DNA of 64,000 bases from Clostridia bacterium (GTDB lineage: Bacteria; Bacillota; Clostridia; Oscillospirales; Acutalibacteraceae). Numbering within the stretch: the stretch's first letter is position 1; the number at the start of each line of letters is the position of its first letter. Of this stretch, positions 33,595 to 46,574 are shown one piece after another. The notes below the pieces were generated by a model. It was not told the DNA's origin and did not search any database. It was given only the letters and a program-made list of their open reading frames with translations. The translations under genes and the position numbers were made by a program. The DNA lies in NCBI GenBank assembly GCA_024404115.1, contig JAKSQM010000003.1:124001-188000 (forward strand). The letters run 5' to 3'.

Positions 33595-33709
33595 AAACCA
33601 ATCAGTACAGAATAATTTGAAAGCTTCCGTTTTCTGCCTGAGATATTAGACAGTATCGAAAACAGGCGGTGAATGGATTTTTTATTATTATAGAAGCGGA
33701 GGGCGGATT

Positions 33710-34021
33710 ATGGAAAACCTGCTTAACGAAATTCTTAAAGTTGACAAAGAAGCAAAGCAGAAGCTCACTGAGGCAGAGGAATACCGCCGTGAGCAGTTGG
33801 TTGCATTGCAGTCAAAAAAAGAAGAAATTGAAAAAGAAGAAATCAGGAATGCAATTGATGCACTTCTTCAAAAGGGCGAGGAGCGAAAATCAGCAGGCGA
33901 AAAACAGCTTGCAGACCTTGCAGAGAGCCACAAGGCTGCCGAGGCAGAGATGAATAAGCTCTATAAGCAAAACGGCGACCAGTGGGTCAAGAGAATTGTT
34001 GACGGAGTAATTAACGGCTGA
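33710..34021 (+). CDS. ntpF: V-type ATPase peripheral stalk subunit G/H
   Basis: This 103-residue, nearly all-helical protein is rich in Glu, Lys and Ala, with an uninterrupted coiled coil at residues 1-85. It is the first gene of the V-ATPase operon, where the G/H stalk subunit normally sits. It pairs with subunit E (gene at 37905) to form the stator that holds A3B3 against the membrane part. The C-terminal WVKRIVDGVING is a typical capping segment. GGAGGGCGG lies close to the ATG. The assignment rests on position, length and coil pattern, since sequence identity in this subunit is low. Confidence 0.82.
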   Translation: MENLLNEILKVDKEAKQKLTEAEEYRREQLVALQSKKEEIEKEEIRNAIDALLQKGEERKSAGEKQLADLAESHKAAEAEMNKLYKQNGDQWVKRIVDGVING

Positions 34022-34058
34022 TTCTGATTTTTTATTTTATGAAAGGCGGTGAACCGTT

Positions 34059-35096
34059 ACGGGATTTTCTTCAAACGCAATTATGGCAAAAAGCCGTGCC
34101 CTTTATGGCAAAAGACTCAAAAAGCAGGATTATGACAGCCTTGTTAACTGCAAAAATATAAACGAGCTTGTTACATACCTTAAAACACGCACAGCTTATG
34201 CAGAAACCTTTGAAACAGCCAACTCTGAAATGAGCGCATTTCAGGTGGAGGAGCTTTTAAAGGTTGACACATTAAAGGTCTTTCAGAAAATAAGCAAATA
34301 TGAAATCTCAACGGGCGAGCATTTTTATAAATACTTTATAATGAAAAATGATATTTCAGAAATTCTGAAATTCCTGCATTATCTCATTGTCGGCAGAGCT
34401 GAGGAATATCTTAAAATTCTTCCGCCGTTTATAAATGAGCAGACAGATGTTGATTTAATCAGTCTTTCATCTGCTCAGAATTTTGACGACGTGCTGAAAG
34501 TGCTTAAAGGCACACCCTATGATGATGCGCTGAAGCCATTCAGGGCAACTTATAAACAGCCCGAAACATATATTGAGATGGAAACGGCTCTTAATAAAAT
34601 TCTGTGGGACGCTGAATACAGCATTGTTGAAAGATACAAGGGCAAGCAGAAAAAAGAGATAACTGAGCTTCTCACATATGAAACGGATATGGAAAATATC
34701 GTCCGTATTTACCGATTAAAGCGTCTTGCCTCTGCGGATAAAGACACTATAAAAGAATATCTGAATCCTCACTTTACACATTTCACCCACAGGGATGTTG
34801 AAAAAATGCTTGAAAAAAGCACAGCCCGTGAAATGCTCCAGCAGGCGGCGGATTCATATTATAAAAAATATTTTGCAAGCACTCAGTTCCTCACTCTTGA
34901 GGATTTCACTCAGAGAATCATATATCAGAAGCTTCATAAAGAAATAAGATACAGCACCGACCCTGTTGCGGTTATGATATGCTATTTCTTTTTAAAGCAG
35001 AATGAAGTTGATAACGTAATTCACATAGCCGAGGGCATAAGGGGCAAAATCCCAGCCGAGACTATTGAATCTGTTTTAATAGGAACCGATAATTAA
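34059..35096 (+). CDS. ntpC: V-type ATPase subunit C (central stalk base)
   Basis: Subunit C links the central rotor stalk to the membrane ring. The body from the ATG at 34083 (337 residues) shows SRALYGKRLKKQDY and many acidic and basic helices typical of the family. The N-terminus is a puzzle. There is no ribosome site before 34083, while GAAAGGCGGTGA (34041-34052), almost a perfect Shine-Dalgarno, lies about 9 nt before an in-frame ACG at 34059. Starting there gives (M)GFSSNAIMAKSRALYG, and NAI-AK-RA-YG-RL is the conserved N-terminus of this subunit. I therefore extend the gene to 34059. The next gene starts 24 bp after the stop. Confidence 0.8.
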   Translation, partial: TGFSSNAIMAKSRALYGKRLKKQDYDSLVNCKNINELVTYLKTRTAYAETFETANSEMSAFQVEELLKVDTLKVFQKISKYEISTGEHFYKYFIMKNDISEILKFLHYLIVGRAEEYLKILPPFINEQTDVDLISLSSAQNFDDVLKVLKGTPYDDALKPFRATYKQPETYIEMETALNKILWDAEYSIVERYKGKQKKEITELLTYETDMENIVRIYRLKRLASADKDTIKEYLNPHFTHFTHRDVEKMLEKSTAREMLQQAADSYYKKYFASTQFLTLEDFTQRIIYQKLHKEIRYSTDPVAVMICYFFLKQNEVDNVIHIAEGIRGKIPAETIESVLIGTDN

Positions 35097-35120
35097 AGCT
35101 ACTCGTAAGGAGGAATGTTT

Positions 35121-37139
35121 TTGGCAATCGAAAAAATGAAACTTGTCAGAATTTTCGGTAAAGTTGAAAACCTTGACAGCTTTATAACCTCTTGTTGTAT
35201 AAGCGGCGATTTTCACCCCGAGAATGCTATGAACTATGTTTCAGCCCACATGGGTTATGTTCCCGTCAATGACGATAACCCATACACAGCCACCATTCAA
35301 AAAATTGAAGAGCTGGCGCAGATTTCGGGCGCAACGCTGAAAGAAGAATTCAGCGAAAAAGAAATTATAGTTGACGCTGACGAAGTTGATTATATTGACG
35401 AGCTTGTTGCAAAGCTCAGCAAGGTGCACAGCAGAAGGACTGAAATAGCCTCTACGCTGGAAAAATGTGCTGATGAAACTGAAAAGCTCAGCCATTTCAC
35501 TAACCTTGAAACGCAGATAAGCGACCTGCTTTCATGCGAATTTATGCAGCTGCGTTTCGGAAGTATTCCGAATGACTGCTATCCAAAGCTCAAGGCTTAT
35601 GAGGATAACGAAAATATCCTCTTCATCCCCTGTGAGCAGGATGAAAAAAGATGCTGGGGCGTTTATGCCGCTCCTGTTTCAAAGGTTGAAGAGATAGACA
35701 GAATTTTTGCCACTCTTTATTTTGAAAGAATTGACATCAACGGCGGCGAGGGAACTCCTGCCGAGGTAATCAAAACGCTTAACAGCGAAAAGGATGAGCT
35801 TCAGAAAGAGCTTTCTGTGATTGACAGTGAGGTTCAGAACCTCTGGGGTCAGCACGGCGAAAGAATTGAGAGTATTTACGCTCACTTCAAGCTGGTAAGC
35901 ACAGCATATGACCTGAGAAGATACGCTATTAAGGACGCCAAAACAGGCAGCGATTTTATGATGATTGGCTGGGTGCCCGAAAGTGCATTTGACTGGTTCA
36001 CAGGTCAGCTTAAAGAAATACCCGAAACAAGGTTTGAATCATATGAGCCGGAGGAGGATACACACTCTGCACCGCCCACAAAGCTTAAAAATAAAAAGCT
36101 TTTCAGACCCTTTGAGATGTTTGTTGAAATGTACGGCTTGCCAAAATACGGCAGTGTGGATATCACCCCCTTTGTTGCCGTTACATTCACACTTCTTTTC
36201 GGTATAATGTTTGCCGATTTCGGTCAGGGCTTCGTCCTTGCCGTTGGCGCATATTTACTTTATAAGTTAAAGGGAGTAAAACTTGCAAAGGTTGTTGTTC
36301 CCTGCGGAATTTCAGCAATGTTCTTCGGTCTTATAGTCGGTTCCGTATTTGGCAACGAAGAGCTGCTCAATCCGCTTTATCACGCTCTTGGCATGAAGGG
36401 CAAACCCCTTGAGGTGCTTGATTCAATCAACACCGTGCTGGTAATGACAATCGGCATAGGTATTGCACTGGTAATTATATCAATGCTTGTTAATGTGTTT
36501 GTCTGCATTAAAGAGAAGCAAATCGGAAAAGCCTTGTTTGATAATAACGGCTTGGCGGGCATCCTGCTTTATTGCGCAGGTGTAAGTGCTGGTGTCAGCT
36601 TTATGGCTCACATCACAATCATCCCTACACCCGTTTGCATCGCTATGGCAGCCGTTGCATTGCCCATTCTCTATTGCAAAGAGGTACTTATCGGTGTTGT
36701 TGATAAACACCCCAAAGAGGAGTATATGCCCGAAAGTTGGGCGGACTTCATCATGCAGAATTTCTTTGAGGTTATTGAGTATATCCTCTCATATTTCAGC
36801 AACACACTTTCTTTCCTCCGTATAGGAGCATATATGCTTGTTCACGCAAGCCTTATGATGGTTTTCTATTCATTCGCAGGCGAAGGCTTCAGCGTAAAGG
36901 GAACAATCATTATCGTACTTGGCAACATTGTTGTTATTGCACTTGAAGGTCTTCTTTCAGGAATTCAGGTTCTCCGTCTTGAGTTTTACGAGATGTTCAG
37001 CCGATTCTATGAGGGCGATGGCAAAGCCTTTGAGGGCGTTGGAATGAGAAAAAACCGTGGCTTTTTATTCAAAATAAAAAACGCATTCTCATCCAATAAA
37101 CAGGAAAACACCGAAGTAATTATTTCAACTAAAAACTGA
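35121..37139 (+). CDS. ntpI: V-type ATPase subunit I (membrane stator, a-subunit)
   Basis: Subunit I carries the half-channels for ion flow. It has 672 residues from a TTG at 35121, giving MAIEKMKLVRIFG as in relatives; an ATG at 35115 is only 2 nt from the AAGGAGG and cannot be used. The N-terminal half is cytoplasmic and helical. The C-terminal half (about 345-640) has 7-8 membrane helices with MFADFGQGFVLAVGA, and a later helix with LSFLRIGAYMLVHASL carries the conserved Arg that faces the rotor Glu. The proteolipid gene follows after 14 bp. Confidence 0.93.
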   Translation: MAIEKMKLVRIFGKVENLDSFITSCCISGDFHPENAMNYVSAHMGYVPVNDDNPYTATIQKIEELAQISGATLKEEFSEKEIIVDADEVDYIDELVAKLSKVHSRRTEIASTLEKCADETEKLSHFTNLETQISDLLSCEFMQLRFGSIPNDCYPKLKAYEDNENILFIPCEQDEKRCWGVYAAPVSKVEEIDRIFATLYFERIDINGGEGTPAEVIKTLNSEKDELQKELSVIDSEVQNLWGQHGERIESIYAHFKLVSTAYDLRRYAIKDAKTGSDFMMIGWVPESAFDWFTGQLKEIPETRFESYEPEEDTHSAPPTKLKNKKLFRPFEMFVEMYGLPKYGSVDITPFVAVTFTLLFGIMFADFGQGFVLAVGAYLLYKLKGVKLAKVVVPCGISAMFFGLIVGSVFGNEELLNPLYHALGMKGKPLEVLDSINTVLVMTIGIGIALVIISMLVNVFVCIKEKQIGKALFDNNGLAGILLYCAGVSAGVSFMAHITIIPTPVCIAMAAVALPILYCKEVLIGVVDKHPKEEYMPESWADFIMQNFFEVIEYILSYFSNTLSFLRIGAYMLVHASLMMVFYSFAGEGFSVKGTIIIVLGNIVVIALEGLLSGIQVLRLEFYEMFSRFYEGDGKAFEGVGMRKNRGFLFKIKNAFSSNKQENTEVIISTKN

Positions 37140-37153
37140 AAGAGGTATTTATT

Positions 37154-37561
37154 ATGAAAGATTTAATGAAAAAGAAATCCTTTACAAGAATTATTGCAAT
37201 CGCAATCGTAACTGTTCTTGCATTTGCACTTTCAATCACAGCATTTGCAGCAGCATCAGATGTTAAAGAAGCAGCCGTTGCAGCAACAGCACAGGCACAG
37301 GACGCTGAAGCAGCAGTTGAGGGCGAAGAAGAAGCTCCCGCAGCAAGCTCAAACGGACTTGGCCTTATCGCAGCAGCTATCGTAACAGGCGTTGCAGGTG
37401 TTGGCGGTGGTATCGCTATCGCAGCAGCAGCTCCCGCAGCTATCGCAGCCACAAGTGAAGACCCCAAAGCATTCGGTAAAGCACTTATCTTCGTTGCTCT
37501 TGGTGAGTCAATCGTTCTTTTCGGCTTCGTTGTATCAATTCTTATTCTTAATAAAGTTTAA
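37154..37561 (+). CDS. ntpK: V-type ATPase proteolipid subunit K with cleavable-looking signal peptide
   Basis: This is the rotor-ring c-type subunit. Residues about 68-100 and 110-133 are the two membrane helices; the ion-binding Glu is in VALGESIVLFGF of helix 2. Helix 1 shows no Gln or Glu partner in the place used for sodium by some rings, so proton use is possible but unproven. Before helix 1 is an unusual 67-residue part: a basic, hydrophobic signal peptide ending AFA-AS at about residue 33, then an acidic Ala-rich linker (EAAVEGEEEAPAASS). Usual two-helix c subunits are about 80 residues. Subunit F starts 4 bp after the stop. Confidence 0.9.
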   Translation: MKDLMKKKSFTRIIAIAIVTVLAFALSITAFAAASDVKEAAVAATAQAQDAEAAVEGEEEAPAASSNGLGLIAAAIVTGVAGVGGGIAIAAAAPAAIAATSEDPKAFGKALIFVALGESIVLFGFVVSILILNKV

Positions 37562-37565
37562 TAAT

Positions 37566-37871
37566 ATGAAGCTTTATTTGATTTGTGATAACGGAGATAC
37601 GGCTGTAGGTATGCGCCTTGCAGGTGTTGAGGGTGTTGTGGTAAGTGATGAAGCATCTGCCGCAGAAGCACTTGAAGCCGCTGTTAAGGATGAAGAAATA
37701 GCCGTTGTACTTATGAATCAGTCGTTGTATTCTGCCTGCGACAGCCTTATTAAAAGCTTCCGCAAGGCACATACAACACCGCTGATTATTGAGATACCCG
37801 ATAAAAATTCTCAAAGCGCAGGCAATTCACTGGCAAAATATATCCGTGAAACTGTCGGCATAAGCATATAA
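37566..37871 (+). CDS. ntpG: V-type ATPase subunit F (central stalk)
   Basis: This is a 101-residue alpha/beta protein with a CheY-like fold (MKLYLICDNGDTAVGMRLAGVEG, then VVLMNQSLY and LIIEIPDK). It sits at the tip of the central shaft with subunit D. No ribosome site is visible before the ATG, which lies 4 bp after the proteolipid stop, so it is probably translated by coupling. That may help set the low F to high K ratio. Length and position in the operon fit the family (gene G in the enterococcal nomenclature). Confidence 0.88.
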   Translation: MKLYLICDNGDTAVGMRLAGVEGVVVSDEASAAEALEAAVKDEEIAVVLMNQSLYSACDSLIKSFRKAHTTPLIIEIPDKNSQSAGNSLAKYIRETVGISI

Positions 37872-37904
37872 CGAAGAATTCCGTAAAAGAAAGGGAGGAG
37901 CTTC

Positions 37905-38486
37905 GTGGAAACAGAAAAGAAAGCAGCCCAGTTTATGGGTGCAATAAATAAAGAAGCAGAAGCGCAGTATCAGAAAATTAAACAGGAAACTGACGAGTTT
38001 GTAGCTTCAGAACTTGAAAAAGCAAGAGAAGCGGCAAAAATCAACGCAAAAGCAGTTGCAAAGGCAGAGGTCAGCAAAATAAGTGAGCGCAGTAATACAG
38101 ACACTTATAAAAACCGCACCCGCCTTATTATGGACATTGTTTCAAAGCGTAAAGAAACTGCAAACAAAGTTTTTGATAAAGCACTTGAAGAAATAAAAAA
38201 TTTCACCGCAGGCAGTGATTATGCTGAATTCCTCAAAAAGAGCGTTCAGTTAATCAAAGAAGCTATCGGTGATGATGCCGTTATTTTCATCCGCCCCGAG
38301 GATGAAAAATTCAAGGATGCCCTTATGAGCATCTGCGATGGTGTGGAATTTGATAAATCCATAAAGCTGGGTGGCTGTAAAGGCGCAAGCAAGAAAAATT
38401 CAATGCGTGCAGATGATACACTTGACAGCCGATTTGAACAGCAGAAGCAGGAATTTTATTCCTATTCGGGATTGTCGGTCAACTAA
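37905..38486 (+). CDS. ntpE: V-type ATPase peripheral stalk subunit E
   Basis: This 193-residue protein begins with a GTG preceded by GGGAGGAG. The N-terminal about 95 residues are a long coiled coil (AAQFMGAINKEAEAQYQKIK...). The rest is a mixed alpha/beta domain (DAVIFIRPED, GGCKGASKKNSMRADDTLDSRF) that contacts subunit B. It forms the outer stator with the G/H subunit. It ends 44 bp before the A subunit. Confidence 0.9.
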   Translation: METEKKAAQFMGAINKEAEAQYQKIKQETDEFVASELEKAREAAKINAKAVAKAEVSKISERSNTDTYKNRTRLIMDIVSKRKETANKVFDKALEEIKNFTAGSDYAEFLKKSVQLIKEAIGDDAVIFIRPEDEKFKDALMSICDGVEFDKSIKLGGCKGASKKNSMRADDTLDSRFEQQKQEFYSYSGLSVN

Positions 38487-38530
38487 GACCATAAAAACTG
38501 GAACGGTTCTCCGCTCCAAGGGGGATAATT

Positions 38531-40285
38531 ATGCAAGAAAATGTTATTTACGGCATTAACGGCCCTGTTATCACTGTTAAAGGCAGAACAGAGCTTTCAA
38601 TGTCAGAAATGGTATATGTAGGCAACGCAGGTCTTATTGGCGAGGTTATTCGTCTTGATAAGGATGCCGCCGTTATTCAGGCTTATGAAGAAACATCAGG
38701 TTTAAGACCTGGCGAGCCTGTAAAGTCAACGGGTCAGCCTATGAGTGTTACCCTCGGACCTGGAATACTCAGCAATATTTTTGACGGAATTGAAAATCCG
38801 CTTGAGCTTATTGCCGCAAGTGCAGGTTCATTTATTCCAAGGGGACTTCGTCCCTCTCCGCTTGACGAAAACAAGCTGTGGGATGTTACCGTTACCGCAA
38901 AGGTTGGCGACTTCCTTAACGCAGGCGATATTTATGCAACCTGCCCCGAAACAGCTGTTATCACTCACAAGGTTATGGTGCCGCCCGATGTTTGCGGTAA
39001 AGTAATCGAGGTTAAAAAGAGCGGTCAGTATAGAGTTAATGACACAGTTGTTGTTATAGAAAAAGAGGATGGCGAAAAGAAAGAGCTTACCCTCTGCCAC
39101 AAATGGCCTATCAGAACTCCAAGACCTATTACAGAGCGCATGTCCCTTGTGAAACCTCTTATTACAGGTCAGCGAGTTATTGACACCCTTTTCCCAATGG
39201 CAAAGGGCGGTGCGGCGGCTATCCCTGGCGGATTCGGCGCAGGCAAAACAGTTACACAGCATCAGATTGCAAAATGGTGCGATGCAGATATTATTATCTA
39301 TATCGGCTGTGGCGAGCGTGGCAACGAAATGACACAGGTTCTTAACGAATTTGAAGAAATCACCGACCCGCAGACAGGCGAAAACCTTACAAGCAGAACG
39401 GTGCTTATTGCCAACACATCAAATATGCCTGTTGCCGCCCGTGAGGCTTCAATTTATACAGGTGTTACAATTGCAGAGTATTACCGTGATATGGGTTATC
39501 ACACCGCTATGATGGCGGATTCAACATCCCGTTGGGCAGAGGCTCTGCGTGAAATCTCTGGTCGACTTGAAGAGATGCCAGCCGATGAAGGCTTCCCTGC
39601 ATATCTTCCGTCCCGTCTTTCAGAGTTTTATGAGCGGGCAGGCTATGTTAAAACACTTAATCAGAGTGAAGGCTCCGTTTCAATTATCGGTGCTGTTTCA
39701 CCGCAGGGTGCAGACTTCTCCGAGCCTGTAACACAGAATACAAAACGATTCATCCGTTGCTTCTGGGCACTTGATAAGAGCCTTGCCTATGCAAGACATT
39801 ACCCTGCAATCAACTGGAATGACAGCTACAGTGAATATCTCAGCGACCTTTCACAGTGGTATATTGAAAATGTTGGCGAGGATTTCGTATCCTGCCGAAA
39901 CGAGCTTTGCTCAATCCTTGCAGAGGAAAAGAGCCTGCTGGAAATTGTTAAGCTTATCGGCTCAGATGTTCTTCCCGAAGACCAGAAGCTGATTATCGAA
40001 ACCGCCCGTGTTATCCGTGTCGGCTTCCTTCAGCAGAATGCTCTCAGCGATATTGACACATTCGTTACAACCGATAAACAGCTTAGAATGATGAGAACAG
40101 TTCTTCTGCTTCATCATATGGCAAAGGAGCTTATTACAAAGCAGGTTCCGCTTGCAAGAATTATAGAAACAGGTCTTTTTGATAAGGTAATTCAGATTAA
40201 AAACAATGTTACAAATGAAAATGCCGCAGATATTGACCTTTATGATAATGAAATTAAATCAGTGCTTTCAGGCATCAGAGAGTAA
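38531..40285 (+). CDS. ntpA: V-type ATPase catalytic subunit A
   Basis: This 584-residue catalytic subunit has a P-loop [21 protein letters not shown], the long nonhomologous insert of A subunits (about residues 115-190) and the catalytic Glu near [24 protein letters not shown] and [17 protein letters not shown] stretches are near invariant in the family. It binds and hydrolyses or makes ATP in A3B3 with subunit B, 12 bp downstream. The ion direction in this organism (sodium or proton) cannot be read from A. Confidence 0.97.
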   Translation: MQENVIYGINGPVITVKGRTELSMSEMVYVGNAGLIGEVIRLDKDAAVIQAYEETSGLRPGEPVKSTGQPMSVTLGPGILSNIFDGIENPLELIAASAGSFIPRGLRPSPLDENKLWDVTVTAKVGDFLNAGDIYATCPETAVITHKVMVPPDVCGKVIEVKKSGQYRVNDTVVVIEKEDGEKKELTLCHKWPIRTPRPITERMSLVKPLITGQRVIDTLFPMAKGGAAAIPGGFGAGKTVTQHQIAKWCDADIIIYIGCGERGNEMTQVLNEFEEITDPQTGENLTSRTVLIANTSNMPVAAREASIYTGVTIAEYYRDMGYHTAMMADSTSRWAEALREISGRLEEMPADEGFPAYLPSRLSEFYERAGYVKTLNQSEGSVSIIGAVSPQGADFSEPVTQNTKRFIRCFWALDKSLAYARHYPAINWNDSYSEYLSDLSQWYIENVGEDFVSCRNELCSILAEEKSLLEIVKLIGSDVLPEDQKLIIETARVIRVGFLQQNALSDIDTFVTTDKQLRMMRTVLLLHHMAKELITKQVPLARIIETGLFDKVIQIKNNVTNENAADIDLYDNEIKSVLSGIRE

Positions 40286-40297
40286 GGGGGAGCTTAA

Positions 40298-41665
40298 ATG
40301 ATAATAGAATACAGCGGATTAAGAGAAATCAACGGCTCTCTCGTTGTTCTTGACGGTGTTAAAGGTGCTTCTTATGACGAAATGGTTGAGCTTCGCCTTG
40401 ATAACGGAACTGTCAGAACAGGCAGAATCGTTCAGATTGAGGGCGAAAGAGTTGTTGTTCAGGTCTTTGAGGGCACAAAAGGTATTTCACTTGTAAATAC
40501 CAACACCTCTTTCAAGGGTCATCCCATTGAATTAAGCCTTTCACCCGAAATTATGGGTCGAGTTTTTGACGGACTTGGCAGACCTGCTGACGGTTTGGGT
40601 GAGGTTTATCCCGTTGAAAAAAGAGATGTAAACTCTTCACCAATCAACCCTGTTTCAAGAGTTTACCCCAAGAACTACATCAACACAGGCATTTCTTCAA
40701 TTGATGCACTGACAACTCTTATCAGAGGTCAGAAGCTGCCTATTTTCTCTGGCTCAGGTATGAAGCACAACGAGCTTGCCGTTCAGATTGTTAAGCAGGC
40801 ATCTGTTGCAGACGGTGAAGATTTCGCAATCGTTTTTGCCGCCATGGGCGTTAAGAATGACGTTGCAGATTACTTCCGCCAGTCTTTTGAAAAGGCAAAT
40901 GTTATGGACAGGGTTGTTATGTTCCTCAACCGTTCAAATGACCCCATTATTGAAAGAATTATTACACCCCGATGTGCTCTTACTGCGGCTGAATACCTTG
41001 CTTTTGAGCTTAATATGAATATCCTTGTTATTTTAACGGATATGACATCTTATGCCGAGGCTCTTCGTGAATTCAGCTCATCAAAGGGTGAAATCCCCGG
41101 CAGAAAGGGCTACCCCGGTTATCTTTATTCTGACCTTGCTTCAATTTATGAAAGAGCAGGTATCATCAATTCATCAAAAGGCTCTGTTACACAGATTCCC
41201 ATTCTCACAATGCCCAATGATGATATTAACCATCCTATTCCCGACCTTACAGGCTACATCACAGAGGGTCAGATAGTTCTTGACAGAACTCTTGATTCTG
41301 TTGGAATTTATCCTCCCATCGGTGTTCTTGCTTCACTTTCCCGTCTTATGAAAGACGGTATCGGCGCAGGCTACACAAGAGAGGACCACGCAAAGCTCTC
41401 TGACCAGCTTTTCTCATGCTACGCTATGGTGCAGGATGCAAAATCACTTGCAGGTGTTATCGGTGAAGATGAGCTTTCTGCAAAGGATAAGCGAATCCTT
41501 GAATTTGGCAAACGCTTTGAAAGCGAATTTATTGCACAGAGCCAGTCAGAAAACAGAACGATTCTTCAGACTCTTGAGCTTGGCTGGGATTTGTTAAGAA
41601 TGTTACCAAGAGAAGACCTTGACCGAATTGATGATAAAACATATCAGAAATATTATCTTAAATAA
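40298..41665 (+). CDS. ntpB: V-type ATPase regulatory subunit B
   Basis: This 455-residue nucleotide-binding but non-catalytic partner of A has family stretches [28 protein letters not shown] (a degenerate P-loop, as expected for B), [27 protein letters not shown] and [14 protein letters not shown]. The Arg finger of B subunits lies in the SRLMKDGIG region. AGGGGGAGC precedes the ATG. Subunit D follows with a 21-bp gap. Confidence 0.97.
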   Translation: MIIEYSGLREINGSLVVLDGVKGASYDEMVELRLDNGTVRTGRIVQIEGERVVVQVFEGTKGISLVNTNTSFKGHPIELSLSPEIMGRVFDGLGRPADGLGEVYPVEKRDVNSSPINPVSRVYPKNYINTGISSIDALTTLIRGQKLPIFSGSGMKHNELAVQIVKQASVADGEDFAIVFAAMGVKNDVADYFRQSFEKANVMDRVVMFLNRSNDPIIERIITPRCALTAAEYLAFELNMNILVILTDMTSYAEALREFSSSKGEIPGRKGYPGYLYSDLASIYERAGIINSSKGSVTQIPILTMPNDDINHPIPDLTGYITEGQIVLDRTLDSVGIYPPIGVLASLSRLMKDGIGAGYTREDHAKLSDQLFSCYAMVQDAKSLAGVIGEDELSAKDKRILEFGKRFESEFIAQSQSENRTILQTLELGWDLLRMLPREDLDRIDDKTYQKYYLK

Positions 41666-41686
41666 AAACGAAAGGAGTTGACGCAT

Positions 41687-42292
41687 ATGGCGCAGATATT
41701 TATTACAAAGAATAATCTGACAGCTCAAAAAAAATCTCTTGAGCTTGCAAAGCTTGGCTATGACCTTATGGACAGAAAAAGAAATATTCTCGTTCACGAA
41801 ATGATGAGCCTTGCAGAGAAAGCGTCAACCATTCAGAAAGATATTGATGCCGCATATGTTCAGGCTTATGATGCACTTGAAAAGGCATTTATGACCCTGG
41901 GCGATTGCAGTGTTTTTGCAGAATGTGTTCCTGTTGATAACAGCGTTGAGCTTAAAATCAGAACAGTTATGGGCGTTGAGCTGCCGGAAATTTCAATCAG
42001 TGAAAAAACACCGAGGATTTACTACGGAATGAACGAAACCAATTCACAGCTTGATGAAGCATATATCCAGTTTGAAAAGGTTAAGGTTCTCACTGTTGAG
42101 CTGGCGCAGATTGAAAGTAGCGTTATGCGTCTTGCAGACGCTATTAAGAAAACACAGAAGCGCACCAACGCCCTGAGCAATATTATGATACCGAAATTTA
42201 CGGCAACAATTAAATTTATTTCAGACGCTCTTGACGAAAAAGAAAGAGAAGATTTCTCAAGGCTGAAAGTTATAAAGCGTCAAAAACTTTAA
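41687..42292 (+). CDS. ntpD: V-type ATPase subunit D (central shaft)
   Basis: This 201-residue antiparallel coiled coil forms the rotating axle. The start is ATG 41687 (MAQIFITKNNLT) with AAAGGAG 10 nt upstream; a TTG nine bases earlier would overlap the ribosome site. The N-terminal helix KSLELAKLGYDLMDRKRNILVHEMM and the C-terminal helix AIKKTQKRTNALSNIMIPKF are the characteristic pair. It is the last gene of the operon and is followed by a hairpin terminator and two tandem repeats. Confidence 0.95.
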   Translation: MAQIFITKNNLTAQKKSLELAKLGYDLMDRKRNILVHEMMSLAEKASTIQKDIDAAYVQAYDALEKAFMTLGDCSVFAECVPVDNSVELKIRTVMGVELPEISISEKTPRIYYGMNETNSQLDEAYIQFEKVKVLTVELAQIESSVMRLADAIKKTQKRTNALSNIMIPKFTATIKFISDALDEKEREDFSRLKVIKRQKL

Positions 42293-42299
42293 AGACGGG

Positions 42300-42690
42300 C
42301 TGTTGCTTTTGGCGCAGACCAAAAACAAAGACGAAACAGTTATTAGACGGTTATGGAAACATATCCGTCTTTGTTTTTTAAGAATTTTTTCGCCTTAGCA
42401 GTATCAACATACAGCGTCAGACGAGAAAAATCCTTTCTGCATCCAAAATCGGCAGCCCTTTTGTTGGTTGCTTTTGGCGCAGAACGAAAAGAAAAAACTA
42501 TTTAATGGCTATAAGATAAACCTTGTAGCCATTTTTCTTTTCTAAGAATTTTTTCGCCTTAGCAGTATCAACATACAGCGTCAGGCGAGAAAAATCCTTT
42601 CTGCATCCAAAATCGGCAGCCCTTTTTGTTGACTGCTTTTGGCGCAGACCTATATAAAAAATCTGGAGTACTTTTGCGCTCCTTCTTTAT
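42300..42690. repeat. Two tandem 164-bp repeats with three hairpins, after the V-ATPase operon
   Basis: This gene-free stretch holds a near-identical block at 42379-42466 and 42543-42631 (period 164; one G/A change and one extra T). A short block GCTTTTGGCGCAGA occurs three times (about 42304, 42468 and 42633). Each inter-block space carries a different hairpin with a T-run: ACGG..CCGT near 42347, ATGGCTA/TAGCCAT near 42505, GGAGTAC..GCGCTCC near 42665. On the minus strand both long blocks keep one open frame reading RAADFGCRKDFSRLTLYVDT and onward, ending shortly after in different tails (GYVSITV and GYKVYLIAIK). Neither frame has a start codon. Confidence 0.75.
42345..42380 (+). terminator. 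Terminator of the V-ATPase operon
   Basis: AGACGGTTATG-GAAA-CATATCCGTCT followed by TTGTTTTTT. Confidence 0.8.
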
Positions 42691-42721
42691 TTGCAATTTT
42701 TTAACAAATTTCCCTCCCAAA

Positions 42722-42750
42722 TTGACAATAATAATCATTGTTGGTATAAT
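42722..42750 (+). promoter_or_regulatory. Perfect consensus promoter of the galactoside operon
   Basis: TTGACA (42722-42727), 17 bp, TATAAT (42745-42750), then TGAGGTGA before the ATG at 42779. Confidence 0.9.
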
Positions 42751-42778
42751 ATTTTTAATTTCAAATGAGGTGATAACA

Positions 42779-46571
<3,793 letters not shown>

Positions 46572-46574
46572 ATT

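Noticed and set aside
33673..33693. Six-codon leader peptide before the V-ATPase operon
   Set aside because: The ribosome-like GGCGGTGA is too close to its ATG and the frame is too short to judge. There are no control codons.
37129..37467. Minus-strand open frame rich in Ala and Pro opposite the proteolipid gene
   Set aside because: The composition is the mirror of Ala-rich codons in ntpK, with no start signal or homology.
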